64,000 nucleotides of DNA from Paraburkholderia polaris. GTDB taxonomy: Bacteria > Pseudomonadota > Gammaproteobacteria > Burkholderiales > Burkholderiaceae. The notes below the pieces were generated by a model, which was not told the origin of the DNA, searched no databases, and saw only the letters and a program-made list of their open reading frames with translations. The stretch's first letter is position 1. Every line of letters starts with the position of its first letter. The DNA is taken from contig NZ_JABBGJ010000026.1 of the NCBI RefSeq assembly GCF_012927345.1, forward strand, positions 1-64,000, given 5' to 3'. Shown one piece after another: positions 60,566-64,000 of this stretch. Made by a program: the position numbers and the translations under genes.

Positions 60566-61314
60566 TGTAGATGGCGGCCGATCTCCCATGCAGAGCGCAC
60601 AGCAATACCGCGCCCATCGAGCGCCCACTTCAGCACGGCGCTGCCGTCGTTGCTGCTCAACGGACCCTCGACCTTCACCGTCTCCGACTTCTTGCCGCGC
60701 GCAAAATGCCACGTGCCATACGCTGATTCGTTTTCGCGTAAGACGAGGCACGTATGGTGTGTCAAATCGTGAGGCATGGCCGGTGCGCCATGCCGCTTCA
60801 CATAGCCCGGCGCGGCACACACCAGCCGTTCGTTCTTCAGTAGTAAGCGCGCATTGATGCGCGCATCCGGCACCTCGCCAAAGCGAATGCCCAGGTCGAA
60901 ACCCTCTTCCTGCAAGCTCACCGGCCGGTCCGTGAGATGCAACTGAATTTTCATTGACGGAAAACGCTCGCTGAACCGCGAGATGGCCGGCGCGATGTGC
61001 GCGCGGCCGAAACCGAATGACGCGTTTACGCGCAATAGCCCAGTCGGCTCGGCGCGGCTGCTGGTGACCAGTTGCTCAAGCTCAGCCAGGTCGTCGAGAA
61101 TGCGCGAGCCGTTCGCCAGATAGATCTCGCCCTCGGCAGTGAGGCTCAGGCGGCGCGTGGTCCGGTTGACGAGACGCACGCCCAGGCGCTTTTCGAGTTG
61201 CGCGAGACGCTTGCTGATCGACGGCGGCGTCACGCCGATCTCACGCGCCGCGGCCGCCAGATTGCGGTGGCGCGCCACCAGCGCGAACAGATTCAGGTCG
61301 GAAAAACCGTCCAT
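60412..61314 (-). CDS. LysR-family regulator, intact
   Basis: A 300-residue LysR regulator: winged helix (MDGFSDLNLFALVARHRNLAAAAREIGVTPPSISKRLAQLEKRLGVRLVNRTTRRLSLTAEG) and a substrate-binding domain typical of the CrgA-like subgroup (LLRVNASFGFGRAHIAPAISRFSERFPSMKIQLHLTDRPVSLQEEGFDLGIRFG). It is divergent from the dehalogenase-like gene with 94 bases between starts, so it probably controls the dehalogenase and leuCD-like genes. Its 3' end is the site where a second, displaced copy marks the far end of the YcaO cassette. Confidence 0.88.
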   Translation of the reverse strand: MDGFSDLNLFALVARHRNLAAAAREIGVTPPSISKRLAQLEKRLGVRLVNRTTRRLSLTAEGEIYLANGSRILDDLAELEQLVTSSRAEPTGLLRVNASFGFGRAHIAPAISRFSERFPSMKIQLHLTDRPVSLQEEGFDLGIRFGEVPDARINARLLLKNERLVCAAPGYVKRHGAPAMPHDLTHHTCLVLRENESAYGTWHFARGKKSETVKVEGPLSSNDGSAVLKWALDGRGIAVRSAWEIGRHLQRGELVPLLTDWALPNADIHAIYLERHRLSAKLRTFIDFLGDELKASVRSA

Positions 61315-61408
61315 CGATTCGTTCCTAAAAGTTAATTCCGGATTGCCTCAATAGAAACCATATCGCTGCAGGCATCAATTAGACTGCATTCAGATATGGG
61401 AGGCAACG

Positions 61409-62287
61409 ATGTTTGCAGGTTTCACCGACGCGTCGACTCAGGTCGACGGCATCCAGATCCACGCGATCCGCGGCGGCAGTGGACCGGCCTTACTGCTGCT
61501 GCACGGCCATCCGCAGACCCATGCGATCTGGCACAAAGTCGCGCCCACGCTGGCACAGCACTTCACGGTCATTGCTGCGGATCTGCGCGGCTACGGCGAC
61601 AGCGGTAAACCGCAAGGCGCGCACGACCACAGCAACTATTCGAAACGCCGGATGGCCGCGGATCAGGTCGCGTTAATGCGTGCCCAAGGCTTTACGCAAT
61701 TTGCCGTGATCGGGCACGACCGCGGCGGACGCGTTGCGGCTCGCATGGCGCTCGATCATCCGCAAGCGGTGACGAAGCTGGTCACGCTGGACGTCGCGCC
61801 GACCCTCGCCATGTATGAGCAAACGTCGTTCGAGTTTGCGCGCGCTTACTGGCATTGGTTTTTCCTCGTGCGTCCCGCGCCGTTTCCCGAAACGCTGATC
61901 CGCGCGGACCCCGATCTCTATCTGAAGCAGACGATAGGCACGCGCAGCGCGGGGCTGGCGCCGTTCACCGATGCCGCGTACGCCGAGTATTTGCGCTGCC
62001 TGTCGGACCCTGCCACCGCGCACGGTATCTGCGAGGACTACCGCGCGAGCCTCACGATCGATCTCGATCATGACCGTGCCTCGCTCGCTGAAGGGCAGAA
62101 GATCGAGTCCGATTTCCTGGCGTTGTGGGGCGCACAAGGCGTGATCGAACAATGCTTCGAGCCGCTCGCCGAATGGCGCCAGTGGTCGGCGCACGTGAGC
62201 GGCGAAGCGCTGCCTTGCGGTCACTACATTCCGGAAGAAGTGCCCGAACTTCTGCTTGAACGCGTCCTGCCGTTTTTGCATTCCTAG
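61409..62287 (+). CDS. Fluoroacetate dehalogenase-like alpha/beta hydrolase
   Basis: A 292-residue alpha/beta hydrolase with an Asp rather than Ser nucleophile: GHDRGGR gives Asp104, Arg105 and Arg108, with Asp128 in TLDVAP and His272 in CGHYIPEE. The halide pocket residues His149 and Trp150 (YWHWFF) and a Tyr at 211 (EDYR) are present. From memory, the Burkholderia sp. FA1 enzyme uses Asp104, Arg105, Arg108, Asp128, His149, Trp150, Tyr212 and His271, so positions agree almost exactly. These enzymes hydrolyse fluoroacetate or other haloacetates to glycolate. It leads a transcript with leuCD-like genes and is divergent from lysR. Confidence 0.83.
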   Translation: MFAGFTDASTQVDGIQIHAIRGGSGPALLLLHGHPQTHAIWHKVAPTLAQHFTVIAADLRGYGDSGKPQGAHDHSNYSKRRMAADQVALMRAQGFTQFAVIGHDRGGRVAARMALDHPQAVTKLVTLDVAPTLAMYEQTSFEFARAYWHWFFLVRPAPFPETLIRADPDLYLKQTIGTRSAGLAPFTDAAYAEYLRCLSDPATAHGICEDYRASLTIDLDHDRASLAEGQKIESDFLALWGAQGVIEQCFEPLAEWRQWSAHVSGEALPCGHYIPEEVPELLLERVLPFLHS

Positions 62288-62304
62288 CCGCCGTCGATAT
62301 CGCC

Positions 62305-63723
62305 ATGTCCAAACTCACCCTTTACGAAAAACTCGTCGATTCCCACGTCGTCACCCGCATCGATGCGCAAAACGTGCTGCTGTATGTCGATCTGCATCTG
62401 ATGAATGAATACACCAGCCCCCAGGCGTTCAGCGCGCTCGCGGCGAAAGCGCGGCCCGTGCGTCGTCCGCGGCAGCAACTGGCGGTGGTCAGCCACATCA
62501 TTCCGACGCATGCGGAATCGCCGCGTGTGATTCGCGATGCCGCTTCGCTGTTGCAGGCGAATAATCTCGCGCGCAACTGCGAGCAGGCGGGGATCGAACT
62601 GCATGCGGCGAACGATCCGCTGCAAGGGATCGAACATATCGTTGCGCCGGAGCGTGGCTTGATTCGCCCCGGCATGGTCGTGCTGTGCGGCGACAGTCAC
62701 ACGACCACGTATGGCGCGCTCGGCGCATTGGGTTTCGGTATCGGCACTTCAGAGGTCGAGCATGTGCTCGCCACGCAAACGCTGGTCTATCGCGTCGCGC
62801 AAACCATGCGCATCACGATCGACGGGGCATTGCCCTACGGCACATCGTCAAAGGATGTGATCCTGTGGATCATCAGCCGTATCGGTGCCCAGGGTGCGCG
62901 TGGTTATGCGGTGGAGTTCGCAGGCTCGACGATCGCCTCGCTGTCCGCGGAAGCACGCATGACGTTATGCAACATGACCGTCGAAGCCGGCGCACGAGCG
63001 GCGTTGATTGCACCTGACGCGACCACGTTCGACTACGTCCGCGCGCACGCCAAATCACTTGACGATGCCGCGTGGGCTGCTGCAATGAGCGACTGGCGTG
63101 AACTGAAATCGGACGCCGGCGCTGCCTTCAATGTCGAACATCATTTCGATGCGCACAATATCGCGCCGTTTGTCACATGGGGCACGAGTCCCGATCAGGC
63201 GATTGCGGTCGATCAGCGCATTCCCGGTGCTGCTGCGCAAAAGACGCCTGAGGCCGCCGCTGCACTGCGGCGCGCACTCGACTATATCGGGCTCGATGCG
63301 GACCAGCCGATTGCGGGCACGCCGATCGATCGCGTGTTCATCGGCTCGTGCACCAATGGACGTATCGAAGATTTGCGTGTGGTCGCTGCAATTGTGCGAG
63401 GGCGCCACGTCGCGCAAGGCGTGCGCGCAATGGTCGTGCCAGGCTCGGGCAGTGTGCGCCGCCAGGCGGAGGCGGAGGGCATCGCAGCGCTGCTGCGCGA
63501 TGCGGGTTTTGAATGGCGCGAGCCGGGCTGTTCAATGTGTCTCGCGATGAACGACGATTTTCTCGCAGTAGGCGAGCGTTGCGCATCCACGACCAACCGT
63601 AACTTCGAAGGACGTCAGGGGCGCGGCGGCCGCACGCATCTGATGAGCCCCGCGATGGCCGCGGCCGCTGCACTAACCGGGCGCATCACCGACGTCCGCA
63701 CGCTGGAGACGCAACCATGCTAA
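62305..63723 (+). CDS. leuC: 3-isopropylmalate dehydratase large subunit-like aconitase-family protein
   Basis: A 472-residue LeuC-type protein. It starts MSKLTLYEKLVDSHVVTRID and has the substrate and 4Fe-4S motifs VVSHIIPTHA, VLCGDSHTTTYGALGALGFGIGTSEVEHVLATQTL, IGSCTNGRIEDLRVVA and PGCSMCLAMNDD, giving the three cluster Cys. Sequence differs from what I recall of canonical beta-proteobacterial LeuC, so a paralogue for another malate-type substrate is possible. It lies 17 bases after the dehalogenase gene and overlaps leuD by 7 bases. Confidence 0.84.
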   Translation: MSKLTLYEKLVDSHVVTRIDAQNVLLYVDLHLMNEYTSPQAFSALAAKARPVRRPRQQLAVVSHIIPTHAESPRVIRDAASLLQANNLARNCEQAGIELHAANDPLQGIEHIVAPERGLIRPGMVVLCGDSHTTTYGALGALGFGIGTSEVEHVLATQTLVYRVAQTMRITIDGALPYGTSSKDVILWIISRIGAQGARGYAVEFAGSTIASLSAEARMTLCNMTVEAGARAALIAPDATTFDYVRAHAKSLDDAAWAAAMSDWRELKSDAGAAFNVEHHFDAHNIAPFVTWGTSPDQAIAVDQRIPGAAAQKTPEAAAALRRALDYIGLDADQPIAGTPIDRVFIGSCTNGRIEDLRVVAAIVRGRHVAQGVRAMVVPGSGSVRRQAEAEGIAALLRDAGFEWREPGCSMCLAMNDDFLAVGERCASTTNRNFEGRQGRGGRTHLMSPAMAAAAALTGRITDVRTLETQPC

Positions 63724-64000
63724 CGAAAAAACTCACTGATATCGACGGGATTGCCGCGCCATTGCCGATTGAAAACCTCGACACCGATCAGATCATGCCG
63801 AAGCAGTTTCTTCGCATCATCGACAAGGCCGGGCTGAGTGAGGGCTTGCTTTACGACTTGCGTTTCGACGCAGAAGGGGAGCCGCGCCCGGATTGCGTGC
63901 TGAATCAGGCGGCGTATCGCGGCGCGCGCATTCTGATCGGCGGCTCGAATTTCGGCTGCGGCTCGAGTCGTGAGCATGCCGTGTGGGGGCTTCAGCAATT
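63717..64000 (+). CDS. leuD: 3-isopropylmalate dehydratase small subunit-like protein (truncated by window edge)
   Basis: The first 94 residues of the LeuD swivel domain: IDGIAAPLPIENLDTDQIMPKQFLRIIDKAGL and ILIGGSNFGCGSSREHAVWGLQQ, the conserved active-site loop. ATG 63717 overlaps the leuC stop. Forms the heterodimeric dehydratase with the preceding gene. The rest is outside the window. Confidence 0.88.
   Translation, partial: MLTKKLTDIDGIAAPLPIENLDTDQIMPKQFLRIIDKAGLSEGLLYDLRFDAEGEPRPDCVLNQAAYRGARILIGGSNFGCGSSREHAVWGLQQ

Overview
The window is high-GC DNA from a Burkholderiaceae chromosome, most likely Paraburkholderia or a close relative. This rests on gene content and order (thrS-infC-rpmI-rplT-pheS-pheT-ihfA-merR, aaeXAB-like efflux operon, scoAB, ETF-QO, AspT-type exchanger) and on a dispersed repeat I associate from memory with this group. 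Almost all of it is ordinary core genome: dense, short intergenic gaps, GC-rich codon use and many long antisense shadow frames.

Layout. 1-258: end of an IS66-like element. 569-5724: uvrD, an MTA/SAH nucleosidase and a propionyl-CoA synthetase. 6020-9451: Fsr-like exporter and a chemoreceptor. 9883-16010: aromatic-acid-type efflux operon (OMF, FUSC, DUF1656, HlyD) with a divergent LysR gene and an 11-bp-phased operator-like repeat between them. 16229-25399: housekeeping and redox genes (SRAP peptidase, metallophosphoesterase, D-lactate/2-hydroxyglutarate-type oxidase, wrbA, YihY, metY). 25639-40667: CBS protein, MFS-PlsC fusion, aroC, a TPR/glycosyltransferase-like protein, ETF-QO, SDR, thioesterase, scoAB, hydrolase, RidA, relA. 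40758-49262: a translation block from tRNA-Val through thrS, infC (ATC start), L35, L20, pheST, ihfA and a merR gene to tRNA-Pro, with two strong intrinsic terminators placed where attenuation is plausible. 49356-56959: AspT-like exchanger and a beta-oxidation operon (two acyl-CoA dehydrogenases plus a FadB-type protein) with a divergent LysR gene and a TTGACA/TGTCAA operator.

The standout is 57397-60565. A markedly AT-richer cassette on the minus strand encodes a 43-residue peptide (59696-59827), a YcaO-domain protein and a SAM-dependent methyltransferase. A terminator-like hairpin sits between the peptide and the YcaO gene. The peptide has Met-Gly at the start, one Cys at residue 6, and an acidic, leucine-containing C-terminal half, which is the arrangement of bottromycin precursors (N-terminal core, C-terminal follower). 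The cassette is bracketed by 163-bp direct repeats, about 96% identical, of the 3' end of the adjacent lysR gene, so it looks acquired. I read it as a minimal, possibly undescribed RiPP system.

The right end (60412-64000) holds that lysR gene, a divergent fluoroacetate-dehalogenase-like hydrolase with nearly all the known catalytic and halide-pocket residues, and a leuCD-like pair cut by the window edge.
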